Below are positions 1 to 10,405 of a stretch of DNA of 64,000 bases, in pieces (positions within the stretch are counted from its first letter, which is position 1; the number at the start of each line of letters is the position of its first letter). Position numbers and translations under genes: made by a program. Source of the stretch: Symbiodinium natans (lineage: Eukaryota; Sar; Dinophyceae; Suessiales; Symbiodiniaceae). The DNA lies in contig CAJNDS010000768.1 of NCBI GenBank assembly GCA_905221605.1, forward strand, positions 332,359 to 396,358, given 5' to 3'. A model generated the notes under the pieces. The model saw nothing but the letters and a program-made list of their open reading frames with translations, made no database searches and was not told the origin of the DNA.

Positions 1-1900
1 GTGGGTCTCAACAACCCCACACCGAAGGTGGGGAACAATCGTACTACATGCTGCGATTTTAGATGCTTGGACTTCGGTTCGGCTTCACGGCCGTGGACTT
101 TAGTTTCATCTCAACCAAAGAATATCCTACAGAAGCCTGCAAAAGCATGATTCAGAACATTTCAGAACCTTCCGAGGCACTTCCGCAAGCCGTGCTTCCT
201 CACGTATTCCTCGGTCCAGAACTGCAGGCTCCAAGAGAACCGACTTCTAAAACCGGCCTACGCAGATTACAGCCTTGAGCCCTGCCCGAACCTGAAGAGT
301 TTTTTCCGCTGGGTTTAAGGGGCTTTAGGGTTTAAGGTTTTAGGGTTTAGGGTTTAGGGTTTTGGGCAGTCATTGAATCAAAGACCGGGGTTTCGGGTTC
401 AGGGGTTCAGCAACACAACGCACGCCACGAACACCGGCCACTGAAACGCCTGACAAGAAGCCCACCGACTTCTGAAGTTCCGCTTGCATCGGAAGTCTGC
501 AGAAGTCTGTGAGCCCCTGCCCTAAACAAGCGCACTCCATACCTAAAGCAGATTAAAGCAGTATAGTATCGCCGGGTTGCTGGGCCCGTGATGCAGAAAC
601 TTCTCTTCTTAATGGCTGGGGTTTAGGTTCCAGGCGCCGGGGCATGAGGGTGTAGTTAGATCGATTGGAGTTTAGCTATGTTTAGCTGCAAAACGAAGCA
701 CGGTAGCGCCCCGACAACGACCCTTATAAGCCCCAAATCTCCCAAGGCGTGTCAAGCTTTACTTCATCCAACGCAGACCGCGCATCGAACGACTTGCAGC
801 ATCCCGGCTTTGTGGAATTCCAGGGATACCTGCCAGAGCAGCCAGGGATGGGCACTCGAACCCCTCAGGATTTGAACCCATTCAGATGTTTCCAAAGCCA
901 TCGATGTAGTTGCGTGATGCTTCGATTCTGTGTAGGGCTGAAAGGTCTGGGTTCCAGGGCCCTGGAAAACTGCAAACTCTAGAAGCAACAGTCGTCCTAA
1001 TAACCGTGACAACCGTGAACACCGCACAATCATCGCAATCACCATCATCATCGTCGTAATCGGAAATCATCTCAGTACCAAAAGCACTTGTATACGCTTG
1101 TAGTAGAAACGATACGAAAACAGCCGTATCAGTAGACCTTGCCGGCGAACCAGTCGCACAACTGTTACAAAGTCCAACAAGATCCTCAGACCCGGCCATC
1201 CTGCGAACAGCCGTAGCCACTTGTCGTTGAGGGTTTGCTCAGATTGTGGTGGCAGACCTTCCACTCAAGGAAACCGGTGCCTCTGCAAGAGAACGGATAA
1301 GAAGATCACACCTGTGCTGGCCGTTTTTGGAGTTCATGCTTCACGGTTTGCTGAACTTTGGATGCTGCGGTCTATGCTGAGCTCCTGAGAAAAGAAGCTT
1401 GCCGGATTCTCGTCATGCCAGTACAAGAGCCCTAACCCACGGCTGCGTTTTCTGAACCCCTCCAGCTTGCAACCAAGAGCCAAAATCAGCCCATTTGAAG
1501 CTTCACTTTGCAGGATCAGGCGTCTACCGGCATATGATGATAGAAGTCAACTCCGAAGCAATACTTGAAGCCTGGGGTTAGCTTTTCGGCCTCTAGACTG
1601 CGCTCAATGGGTTTAGGGCACTTACGTATTGGGTCAGCCCTTGGGCCATGGGCAGAGTCAGGCAACATCACACACAAGCATTGCGTGCTCAGAAAGCCTT
1701 ACACCACATCAAGGCAAGATCCAAAGACCCTCAGCCAGAGTTCCGAGCAAAGACCTTTAAGAATAGATCAACATATCAATACAACAGTACAATAGTAATG
1801 ATATGATACTTATATGTCACGATGATAGTATAACCATACATACAAAGCCACGAAGAATACTTGGTTCCGTCTCCAAGGTGCCGAGAGCAAAGGTGTCCTT
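1..1900. other. No gene recognised
   Basis: Mixed unique sequence with a short TTTAGGG array at 313-361. A minus-strand piece ending at a GTAAGT donor near 1618 is followed at once by CCCTAAACCC. It could be a small exon but has no partner I can join to it. Confidence 0.5.
313..361 (+). repeat. TTTAGGG telomere-like array
   Basis: About six TTTAGGG units and variants on the G-rich strand. Confidence 0.8.
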
Positions 1901-1926
1901 AGAAACACCGGATCTCCGCTCGTTGG

Positions 1927-1944
1927 GGCGGGGGGGGGGGGGGG
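1927..1944 (+). repeat. Poly-G run
   Basis: GGGGCGGGG followed by about fourteen G. It lies just upstream of the AT-rich microsatellite. Confidence 0.8.
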
Positions 1945-1999
1945 ACTGGACTGGCATTCAACTCTGAACACTTATAAAATATAAGACTAATATATCTGA

Positions 2000-2075
2000 T
2001 ATGATATGAAATGATATGATATGATATGATATATATATATATATGTGTGTTGATACGTATACATATACGTATACG

Positions 2076-2121
<46 letters not shown>

Positions 2122-2172
2122 TATATATATGTATATGCCTATAGATATATATATATATATATATATATATAC

Positions 2173-2211
<39 letters not shown>

Positions 2212-2300
2212 TGTGCATCTACATATATATATACATATATATTTATATACATTGTTATATATACACATATTTACATATATATATCTATATAGATTTACCA
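2000..2300. repeat. TA/TACATA microsatellite block
   Basis: Alternating TA with interspersed ATGATATG, TACATA and TACGTA words over about 300 bp. All frames give Tyr/Ile/His repeats, which are not genes. Confidence 0.9.
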
Positions 2301-2965
2301 AATGCTATTACTATAGACAAAATATTGTGTAATGCGTCAAAATCTACCACTCGATGGAGACGCCCTACGAAGTGCAGAGCCGGAGTCCGATAGGAAAGAG
2401 TCGAATGTTCCACCGCTGTGGACCTCCGGAGCGACGTACATGTCTTTGCCACGCGAGCCGCTGGAAAATCCTTGGTTCATGGGTTCATGGGGGTTTCCAA
2501 AATTAGGGGTACCCTTCTTGGGGGTCCTGATAATACAGTAAACCCCAAAAAGTTGGAAACCTTTTTAAGGACAAATTGTGCCGGGATTCCCTATACTTTA
2601 CTCTTCGGGATTGAGGGTATTGAATTTCCAACTTTGTGGCTTCCACTATAAGGGATCCTACTATCCGGGGACCTAGATTCGGGGTCCCTGTTTTCGTAGC
2701 TCCCCGTGCAGGGGCCTGAGTTTGAGTGCCTGGGGCTTCGACGCCTTCCCCACCGTGGGGTGAGGTCTTGGTGTTGCGCAGTTCAGACTTCGCCGTGAAG
2801 GGGAATGTTTGAAAAGGTGTAGGGTTCAGGTCTAGGTTGGTGTAGCATAGGAGAAACTTAGGTCTAGGGGCTTCGTTTAGGACTGATGCTGGAGGTTTAG
2901 CTTGTTAGGGTTTGAGCTGTTTGCTTAGGGCTTTTGCGCTTCACAGTTTTAAGTGCGAGTTGTGT

Positions 2966-3042
2966 GGAGTGGGGGGGGTGTGAGGGGGGCGGGGGAGTAT
3001 GGGGGGGGGGGGGGGGGGGGGCATGGGGGGTATGGGGGGGGA
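2966..3042. repeat. G-rich tract outside the left end of the MULE
   Basis: Long G runs broken by AT and TAT (…ATGGGGGGTATGGGGGGGG). A similar tract in the same orientation lies just outside the right end at 7409-7470. It could be a preferred insertion target, an expanded target duplication or a shared simple repeat. Confidence 0.6.
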
Positions 3043-3048
3043 GATTAA

Positions 3049-3174
3049 CCCATTTTACAACCAGAATCCCCAATTTACAACCAGAACCCCCTTTTTACAA
3101 CCAGACATGGCGTTCTGAGCATGAGAACGCCCATTTTGCAACTGGACAACATCAGAACCACCATTTTGCAACCG
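3049..3174 (+). repeat. Left terminal inverted repeat of the MULE
   Basis: The end starts CCCATTTTACAACCAGAA and repeats a 19-base unit of this kind three times with small changes. It continues into GAGAACGCCCATTTTGCAAC and a further CCATTTTGCAACC copy. It aligns along nearly its whole length with the reverse complement of 7308-7399. Repeated short units in a terminal end are typical of transposase-binding sites, but that role is inferred. Confidence 0.8.
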
Positions 3175-3179
3175 GTCTC

Positions 3180-3363
3180 TGTCTATCTATCTGTCTATAT
3201 ATATGTATATTCACATATATATATATATGTATGTATATATATATATGTATATTCACATATATATATATATGTATATGTATATATATATATGTATATATAG
3301 GTATATTCACATATATATATATGTATATATATATATGTATATATATATGTATATATATATATG

Positions 3364-3394
<31 letters not shown>

Positions 3395-3445
3395 GTATAT
3401 ATATGTATATATATATATATATATATTCACACATATACAGATTGA
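3180..3445. repeat. TATATG microsatellite between the MULE left end and its gene
   Basis: Runs of TATATATATG with a recurring TATTCACA word. It lies inside the transposon, in its 5' leader region. Confidence 0.9.
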
Positions 3446-3637
3446 TATACATGTAGAGAGAGATATACCTATATATATATATGTATATTTCTCTCCCTCG
3501 GTGCCTATTTAGGCTCCGCGAAAGTTTAATAGTGACCTTGGGGTTAACTTGGTGCTCTGAGCCCTCAGTACTAAACGCAAGATACGACAACAGCAGAACA
3601 AACTTTGCCACTTTCAGATACTAGTAACATAGTTAGC

Positions 3638-6600
3638 ATGAAGCGGCCAGCTGCACATGGAACTCCTGGAGCAGCGACTTTCGTGGCTTCAGAGTACACT
3701 GTGTGGAAACAGACCTATTCCTCGAAGTCTGCCTGTTATGATGATCTTGGTTGCGGCAAGTTCTGCAGAGGCCATGCTGCCCGTGCGGTCAAGTCATCAG
3801 GCAAAGTCACATTTCTCAGGTGCCGATTGCGATCTTCCAAACCACCATGCCACTGGTCTGCCATGATACGGGTGGCTTCGGATGACTCAGTCGAGCTCTT
3901 GCAACTTGACGACCCGAAGTTTGCTGAGCACAACTCCAAGAGTGTTCTGCAAGGCAAAAGGGGATGGGAGGACTTCCAGGAGCGCAAAACAGTAAGCAAG
4001 CTGCTGACCGACTGTGCCACCAGCAGACCACAAAGAGCCTTGCGATCTGCTCGTTTGCTGGATGTTGGTCCTGTGAAAAAAGTCCAGCTCAAGCAGGTGC
4101 AGAAGCTGAAAGAGAATCTTGTAAAGAAAGTGTATGGGTGCCGCGAAATTGGACAGCTCAGGGAAGCTATCAACAAGCGCAAAGCTCTGCCAGCAGCCCG
4201 CGACCGTGGCTACTTTTGCTACAGCTCTGTCTCCACTGATGGCAAAAAAAACAAAGTAGCCATGGTTGCCACAACACGGCTTTTGCAGGAAAGATGGGTC
4301 AATCAGCCTTCATGTGTTGCTTCAATGGACGGTGGCTTCAAATTCAACTTGCTGGGCTGGCCACTTCATGTGTTGGGCCATGTCAATGAGGCAGGTCAAT
4401 TTGGACTTTGTGCGCTGGGGCTATCGTCAAATCTGGAGCAAAAGACTGTTCAGAGCATGCTTGAGGGATTTCGCGATAGCACTGCGCGTGTGACGCGGAG
4501 CAACACAAGGAAGAAACTGGCAATGTCTGACGCAGAGGCTGCTTATCGCAAGTCACTACGTGAGGCCTGCTGTCGAAAGATCTAACCAATGATGTAAACC
4601 TATTGGATTTGGCATGTTTGGGATCTAAACGTTACTAAGTTGACGGTTCTTGGAAAATTAGAGTTAGCTGGGTTAGCTAAGACCCCACATATGCCTAACC
4701 CTAAACCCCAGGCCCACCCAGGACAGCCTCTTGGAGGGTTTTTTTGTCTGGGGCCTGGGTTTAGTGTTAGCTACATATGCCCTAAACCCTAACCCTAAAC
4801 CCCGGGCCCACCCAGGACAGCCTCTTGGAGGGTTTTTTGTCTGGGGCCTGGGGTTTAGGGTTAGCTAAGACCCTACCTTCGCCCTAAACCCTAACCCTAA
4901 ACCCCAGGCCCAGGGTTTTTTTTGGTCTGGGGCCTGGGGTTTAGTGTTAGCTACATATGCCCTAAACCCTAACCCTAAACCCCGGGCCCACCCAGGACAG
5001 CCTCTTGGAGGGTTTTTTGTCTGGGGCCTGGGGTTTAGGGTTAGCTAAGACCCTACCTTTGCCCTAGACCCTAACCCTAAACCCCAGGCCCACCCAGGAC
5101 AGCCTCTTGGAGGGTTTTTTGTCTGGGGCCTGGGGTTTAGTGTTAGCTTATAGACCGGGGCTTTGTTGTCTGTGGCAGGGGTTTAGGGTTAGCTGAGACC
5201 ATGCGTATGAGGGTTTGCGTCATAGGGTCTTATGGTTGTGCTTCTTCAAACAAAACGGTGAAGAGCGGAGGTGTTTGGCGCCTCCAATCTCATGTGCTAC
5301 TTCCACGTGAAGCAAGCCTGCAAGGACTATATTGTCAAGCATGGGCATGGTTCGGCCGAACAGAGGAATGAGATTTGGGACCTGGTCTCTGACGACATCG
5401 ATGTGTTGCGAGGTGCACAGACTCTCGCGGACTTCCAGTCAAGGACGGGGTAATCCGAGACTAGCTATTAGTACACGTAGTCGCAGCGAAGGTCCTGCTG
5501 TTCTTGCGGTTGTTTCCCTTCCTGCAACCTAGCCTGAAGGTGCGCGGCAATCAAAGCTCAATGGGATGCGGGCATTGTCTCAGAGCGCACTGCTTGGCTG
5601 GACAAAGGCAAAGAGGAACGCAACTTCCCGGAATATTTCGCGCGGCAGTGGGGCACACAGGTGCCAGACTGGTACATAGGGGCGTCCAATGCAGCCATCG
5701 CCCCAAGCACCAACAATGCCGCAGAGGCTTGCATCAAGAACACACGCCTCGACGCTGGCAATGTGGTCGCCGGCATCGGGGAAATCGTGGCTTTTCTCTT
5801 ATCTCAAGTCGAAGCTGTTTCACGCAACAACTTCGATGCAGCAGCAGCTCGCGTGACTCCGCGGCCTGTTTGGCGGCGGGCCGCCGCCTTCAGCACACAC
5901 ATTGGCACCCAACTTGTGCGCAAAGTTGAGCAGGATGGACAGGCTTGGTATGTTTGCAGCCCGCGAGAAGACCCGAGCGATGAAGACGTCGGTGCCCGCA
6001 AAGTCTTGAGCACGGTCTCTGCAACAGCCCTTGTCAAAGCCTTCTGCGCTCAGCGGCAAGGCAAGTGCTGTAAAACCCTAAACCCTAAACCCCAAACCCC
6101 AAACCCTAATCCCTAAACCCTAAACCCTAAAACCCTAAACCCTAAACCCTAAACTCTTTGTCGTTGTGTGCCTCGAGGCAAAGCCACCACTGCCACGCAG
6201 CTTGCAAAGTTCACTGGATCCGACGGTTGTCGGGTGTTTGGTATCCTCAATCAGGTCGCATTTTGCACTTGTCCTGCATTCTACCATCCTCGCCGGTGCA
6301 TTCACACTTTGGGCTTGGAAGTTTACTTGGGCAAAGTGAAGCTGCCAGAAGAGCTGGACACCACGCCGGTGGGCATGGCAGTGCGTGGCAACAAGCCCAA
6401 GGCTCCGGGCCGCTATGCTGTGCCTCTCCGAAGCGACGCCAAGGATTTACGCATAGCGCACTTGGAGGCTGAAGTACGTAAGCTTCGCAAGCAAGATGCT
6501 AAGCTTCCACCTGCAGCAGACCCAGATGATATCACTGGCGCAAGCTGCTCCAAGCCTGCGCGGCGCATCAGGGGCAAGACTGCCGACCAGGCGGTTGCAC

Positions 6601-6878
6601 GGCTTCCAGACACACTCGGAGGTCCTCTGAACCACGTCCCTGCAGATTTGCATGAGACCTGTTGCGCTGCGGCTGACAAGGGTCAGTTTCCCATCACGTC
6701 CCCTGCGCAAAGAGCGCAGTTCATCCAGGGCGAGCCTTGGAAAGTTTGCATTGTCCCCCAATCATTGATGGAGGCTTTGCGATGGGGATATGTGCACCCA
6801 GACGCGGCTGCGCCGGCCGGATTAGTGTGGGAGCAAGCGGCTTCCGGACACCTCGTTTTGTCCGCAAGAGGTGGCTAG
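3638..6878 (+). CDS. MULE transposase with SWIM zinc finger (four exons)
   Basis: The product would cut and move the surrounding element by DDE chemistry in the nucleus. I read exons 3638-4571, 5266-5449, 5540-6069 and 6178-6878. All introns are GT-AG, the phases agree, and the total is 2349 nt or 782 residues. The start is the first ATG in the frame, 24 bases after a CTTTCAG that could be a trans-splice acceptor. Residues 20-105 hold a Cys/His-rich segment of the WRKY/FLYWCH type seen in MULEs. D231 (SMDGG) and D298 (MSDAEAAY) are the likely first catalytic residues. MCYFH at C322/H325 is the MULE C-x2-H motif. E435 in STNNAAEA is a good candidate for the third acidic residue. The SWIM finger is C579-x-C581-x8-C590-x-H592. 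A charged helical stretch follows (AHLEAEVRKLRKQ). No stop or frameshift interrupts the exons. Splice sites are inferred from sequence only. Confidence 0.85.
4572..5265 (+). other. Intron 1 of the MULE transposase
   Basis: Begins GTCGAAAG and ends GAGAG-type AG at 5264-5265. It joins a phase-1 exon end to a phase-1 start, restoring the ordinary MULE spacing between the second Asp and the C-x2-H motif (junction reads REACSEVFGASNLMCYFH). Stops in all relevant frames rule out read-through. Most of the intron is the repeat array described separately. A donor four bases upstream (GC) is an alternative. Confidence 0.65.
4660..5190. repeat. Tandem array of about 95-bp fold-back units inside intron 1
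   Basis: The block CACCCAGGACAGCCTCTTGG recurs at about 4714, 4809, 4989 and 5091, and a shortened copy lacking it sits near 4904. The spacing is roughly 85-102 bp. Spacers alternate between GCTACATATGCCC and GCTAAGACCCTACC, so the higher-order unit is about 180 bp. Each unit is a hairpin: CCTAACCCTAAACCCCAGGC on one arm pairs with GCCTGGGGTTTAGGGTTAG on the other. The arms are built from telomere-like CCCTAAA/CCCTAA words. Confidence 0.8.
5450..5539 (+). other. Intron 2 of the MULE transposase (90 bp)
   Basis: Begins GTAATCCG and ends CTGAAG. It joins a phase-2 end (SRT) to the exon encoding AIKAQWDAGIVSERTAW. Read-through would hit the TAA at 5451 and the downstream frame has a TGA at 5535, so removal is needed. 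It contains no telomere-like repeat. Confidence 0.6.
6070..6177 (+). other. Intron 3 of the MULE transposase, almost pure telomere-like repeat
   Basis: Begins GTAAAACCCTAAACCC and ends GCCTCGAG. About 80 of its 108 bases are CCCTAAA units or one-base variants. It joins phase-1 exons and leads directly into the SWIM-finger exon. Confidence 0.65.
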
Positions 6879-7307
6879 GCGGGTGAGCTTCGCAGTGTCT
6901 GGCTGCTGGTGCAGGAAACACCTGGTCCGAAACCTATTACTCCCCAACCCTGATCCTAAGCCCTATTACTCCCTAAACCCTAAACCCTAAGGCCCTAAAC
7001 CCTACTACTCCCCAAACTTGGTCCAACACTTCATGACTCCCCAACCCTGGTCCATGTTAAGCTAAAGAAGAATAACCGCTTTCTTGGATAGGGTTGGCTT
7101 ACAGTAAATTCCAGACAGTTGAAGCATGGTTTAAGGACTTTTTGGGGTTATGGAGACAAGAATGTTCCAACTTTCAGGAGTTTACAGTAAGAACGCCCAA
7201 TTTGCAACCAGGCTCACTTTCAAATCTGCATGGTTGCTCTAAGGGATGTTGTTGGAGGATTGAGGTTTTTGCGTTCTAAGTCAATAGGCTTGTCAAGAGG
7301 CTTATGC

Positions 7308-7399
7308 ACCTGGTTGCAATTTGGGCGTTCTCGAAACGCTTGCAGGTTGTAAAATAGGGGTTCTGGTTGTAAAATGGGGGTTCTGGTTGTAAAATGGGG
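7308..7399 (-). repeat. Right terminal inverted repeat of the MULE
   Basis: Read on the minus strand this end starts CCCCATTTTACAACCAGAA, carries three 19-base units, then GAGAACGCCCAAATTGCAAC, matching the left end in order. A further copy of AACGCCCAATTTGCAACC lies inside at 7188-7211 in the opposite orientation to this end. The two can pair as a roughly 20-bp hairpin around a 95-base loop. Confidence 0.8.
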
Positions 7400-7408
7400 T
7401 ACACGCTT

Positions 7409-7430
7409 GGGGGGGGATGGGGGGGGGTAT

Positions 7431-7470
<40 letters not shown>
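7409..7470. repeat. G-rich tract outside the right end of the MULE
   Basis: ATGGGGGGGGGTATGGGG followed by about 35 consecutive G. On the minus strand it encodes only poly-proline, which is not a gene. Confidence 0.7.
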
Positions 7471-7599
7471 GGCGGTACGAGCTGGGGGGTCGTCTAGACG
7501 GAAATGCACAACAAAAGTCAAGAGCAATCTGACAGGTCGAGTTAATGTCGCCGTCAAAAATCTGCTTGTAGAACGAATTCAGAGAAACCTCTTTCACAT

Positions 7600-9700
7600 G
7601 GCTGAGATATCAAGGATTCTCGGTTCTTGCCGCCCATTCAGGGTCCAAGGGCATTGCCCACAGGACCGTGCAGCACCATAGCGCTACGGCAACAACTTGA
7701 AATCCGGATGTCGCGACAAGCCTGGTGGAAAACGCATCACCGACCAAGTTCGTGCACGCAAGCGGGATTACAAGGCGCTGGGTTAACTCACATCTTTGCG
7801 TGTGAAGTCACATCTCTCCACTCACACGCGGCTGCGAGCGAAGTCACATCACCCGACGTAAAGTCGCATCACAGAGACATATGTTGAAGCCTCTCCCCCA
7901 ATGTGCACGCGCCGCACTCGCATGTTCTCGACACACATGCAATATACGCACTTGTCACCCCACGCCTGGGAGGGGTGTACATTTTTGTCAGCGTGAATGA
8001 GGTTTAGGGGTGCAAGTGGTTTGGACTTCGCGAATCCCCAGTGTGCTCGCGCCCGAGATACGACTTTACGCAAAAAGATACGACTTAACCTACCCACTTG
8101 CATCGGGTCTGAGCATTAGAACCAAGTCCGGGAACGTTGCCAGGAGGCCTTTCAGTAGCAATGTTTCAAGTAATCACGGAACATCAGCTCAACGTTGCAC
8201 GTCCCATAGAAGGACGTTGGCATGGGCGACCAAAACAAGCGGCAGGCTAAGTGCGTGCAAAGGAAGCTTACGGCGGCCGTGAACGCGGGGGGCTTTTGCT
8301 CATGGGGACGCTATCAAAGCTAAGCTGGTTGTATCAGGTTGGGGCTGCTTGAACGACATCCCACAACGCCTGCATGAAGCATGAGCTGATGACGATTCCC
8401 GCCAGAGAAGTGGTTTGCTTTAGAAGGCCTATGCCAAGAACACCATTGGTGTAGGTTTCCTCACGTTCTTCGACATTAAAGGCTTTGATGACCACCCATC
8501 AGGTAGAAACAATGCCTCACTGGGACTTTGTTCGTGGAAGACGCATGCTTTTTCGGCACGGAGAATCAGGAATTCTCGGTTATGCTGTTTTCACTGGCAT
8601 TTTCTTCGGTTGGTGCAGGATACTTTTTTTGCACAGGGGCACTTGCCGCTTTCAGGCTGCTGTCCTTACAAGTCTACTACCATCCATGCTGGAAATTGTA
8701 GATGCCAATCGGCTTGCCAACCCTGTGTGGATGATGGTTAGGCATGCAAGCACCCGAGCACCAGCCGAAGCCCCTGGCTCAGAACAACATCAGGTTTCAA
8801 GCCAAGAACTCCAACACCCTGCACGCCCCAAGCAGCCATAATCCATCACCAAACCTAAAGCCCACAGCCCCAACCACAACCACAGCCAAAGCCCAGATCT
8901 GCAAGACAAGGTCACCTTTCGGGACATGTGTACATCGAGCACCTAATACTGGGCGAGAAGCGTGATCCACAGGAGGCAGCGAAATCTATGACACGAACTT
9001 CGAGCGTGTCGTCTACCTGCGCGGGAACCCGAGAGGCCCTAAACCTTGGCAGATGTTGACCCCTTTCCTAGCTGAGGACTAGCCACGTGGAAAGCGGACT
9101 CTGCAGTAACTCACGGCCTTGGCCAGGCCTACGTGAATTACCAGACCTTCCTCCCAAAGCCCCAACTAAGAAGTCAGATTTACCAACTGCCCCCCCCCCC
9201 CCCCCCCCCCCCCCAACAAGAAACAAAGTCATAAATCGAAAAATGGCTTCGATGTTCAACTCGGTGCAGCAATGATGAGTAAGTCTAGGGGCCATGAAAC
9301 ATCTAGGTTGTAAGGTGTTGGGGGTTACTAAATTTACTACTTATCCGGCTGTTGTCACCCTGGCCTGAGTAACGAGGATGTTTTCGCAGGAAAGATCTCG
9401 GTGTGCTATGGACCTGAGATTGCGAAAAGCTGATTTCGTGGAGACGCTGTCAGGCAAGGCAAGCGGCGGAGATTTGCTGCGTAGGGAGAAAAAGGGGAAG
9501 GGGGGACACTTGATTTGACTCGCCCCTTACGACACAGGCCCCCTAGCTGGCCTTATCTTCTCCCTACACAAACTTTATCCCTGAACCTCAGATTTACCAC
9601 TCGGCTTTGAACGCAGAGGCACATCAGGGAACTTGCGCATTGCAAGTGGTTGTTAGAGGCTTTGGCGTCTGATAGGGAATCCAACCCACAGCATGGGGCT
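7600..9700. other. No gene recognised
   Basis: Unique sequence with a poly-C run at 9190-9213 and a triple GAAGTCACATC-like direct repeat at 7803-7870. Open frames here are short and none carries a motif I know. Confidence 0.4.
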
Positions 9701-9719
9701 GGAGACCTTCGGATGTTAC

Positions 9720-9802
9720 GGAAGAACCCGAGACGAAGGCCAACTCAATTCCGAAGCCCCAAACGTCCACACCGGGGTTGAGAAGCGAAGGAGCTCGGGC
9801 AG
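9720..9802 (-). CDS. Protein-kinase-like exon fragment (APE-to-DVW segment)
   Basis: On the minus strand, 83 bases between a TCTAG acceptor and a GTAAC donor encode RAPSLLNPGVDVWGFGIELA. Protein kinases carry APE at the end of the activation segment followed 8-12 residues later by D-x-W-x-x-G. The spacing and the VDVWGFG match fit that. The APE glutamate is replaced by serine, and I found no HRD or DFG segment nearby, so this is either one exon of a split gene, a pseudokinase or chance. The next downstream frame does not extend the similarity. Confidence 0.3.
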
Positions 9803-10405
9803 CTAGAGCCGATGAGCATTGAAAGTGCACTTGCAAGTCTTCACTGCAGTAATCATGCCCACCCCGCCTGAATGAAAGCAATTCCATACGATTGGCACGA
9901 GAGCTACATGCTGAAATTCAAAACGAGTTTCGCATTGCAGCATACCCTAAAAAGACAAGTCCACAACATCGGCGTGCTAGCGGAGTGCTTTGGAGACACT
10001 CGTAGATCTCAGAGCCAAGGCACACATTTCAACTACTGTAAATCCGAAGGCAGCTGCCACAAAACTGAGGCACTCCTACTATGACCGGTGGAGTTTCCGC
10101 CTTCCAAAAGACCGCAAACCCTGGCAACAAAGGGAAGAGGCCCAAAAAGAGAGGCACAGAAGAAATCACAACATGTGACCAGAATTATCCTGGGGGGACT
10201 CCCGGGAGACTGACAAACGCCACCCCAACATTATCGGACTCCAGACAATGGCTCGTCCTTGTATAGGCTCCGCAAGGGAAAGAAAGAATCCTCTTCAAGA
10301 ATCCTCTTCAGTGGCCCGTCTGCACTTGCGAGTTGTATCCCTATCACTATCAGATGTCATGCATCAATTCCTACGACAGCTACCGCTCCAGGTAACTCCA
10401 ACAAG

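Larger units (their letters stand above)
3049..7399 (+). mobile_element. Complete Mutator-like (MULE) DNA transposon with long terminal inverted repeats
   Basis: The element is bounded by two copies of the same sequence in opposite orientation (3049-3174 and 7308-7399) and carries one intact multi-exon transposase gene between them, giving about 4.35 kb. Long inverted ends plus a MULE transposase with a SWIM finger are the standard make-up of an autonomous Mutator-like element. The reading frames of the transposase are open throughout, so I see no sign of decay. I could not find a convincing 9-bp target-site duplication. Instead both outer flanks are G-rich in the same orientation, with ATGGGGGG and TATGGGGG runs at about 2966-3042 and 7409-7470. 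A TA-rich microsatellite (3190-3440) lies between the left end and the gene. Confidence 0.8.

Noticed and set aside
850-900. tRNA-like T-arm (GGGTTCAAATCC on the minus strand)
   Set aside because: The stem does not pair properly and no D-arm, anticodon arm or acceptor stem is in place.
1958-2393. Long Tyr/Ile/His frames in both strands
   Set aside because: They are translations of the TA microsatellite. The same applies at 3152-3512 and 57103-57665.
4660-5190. CRISPR-like array
   Set aside because: Repeats are contiguous fold-back units without unique spacers, in a eukaryotic intron.
7220-7597. Poly-proline and poly-glycine frames
   Set aside because: Produced by the G-tract outside the MULE end, with no independent coding signal.
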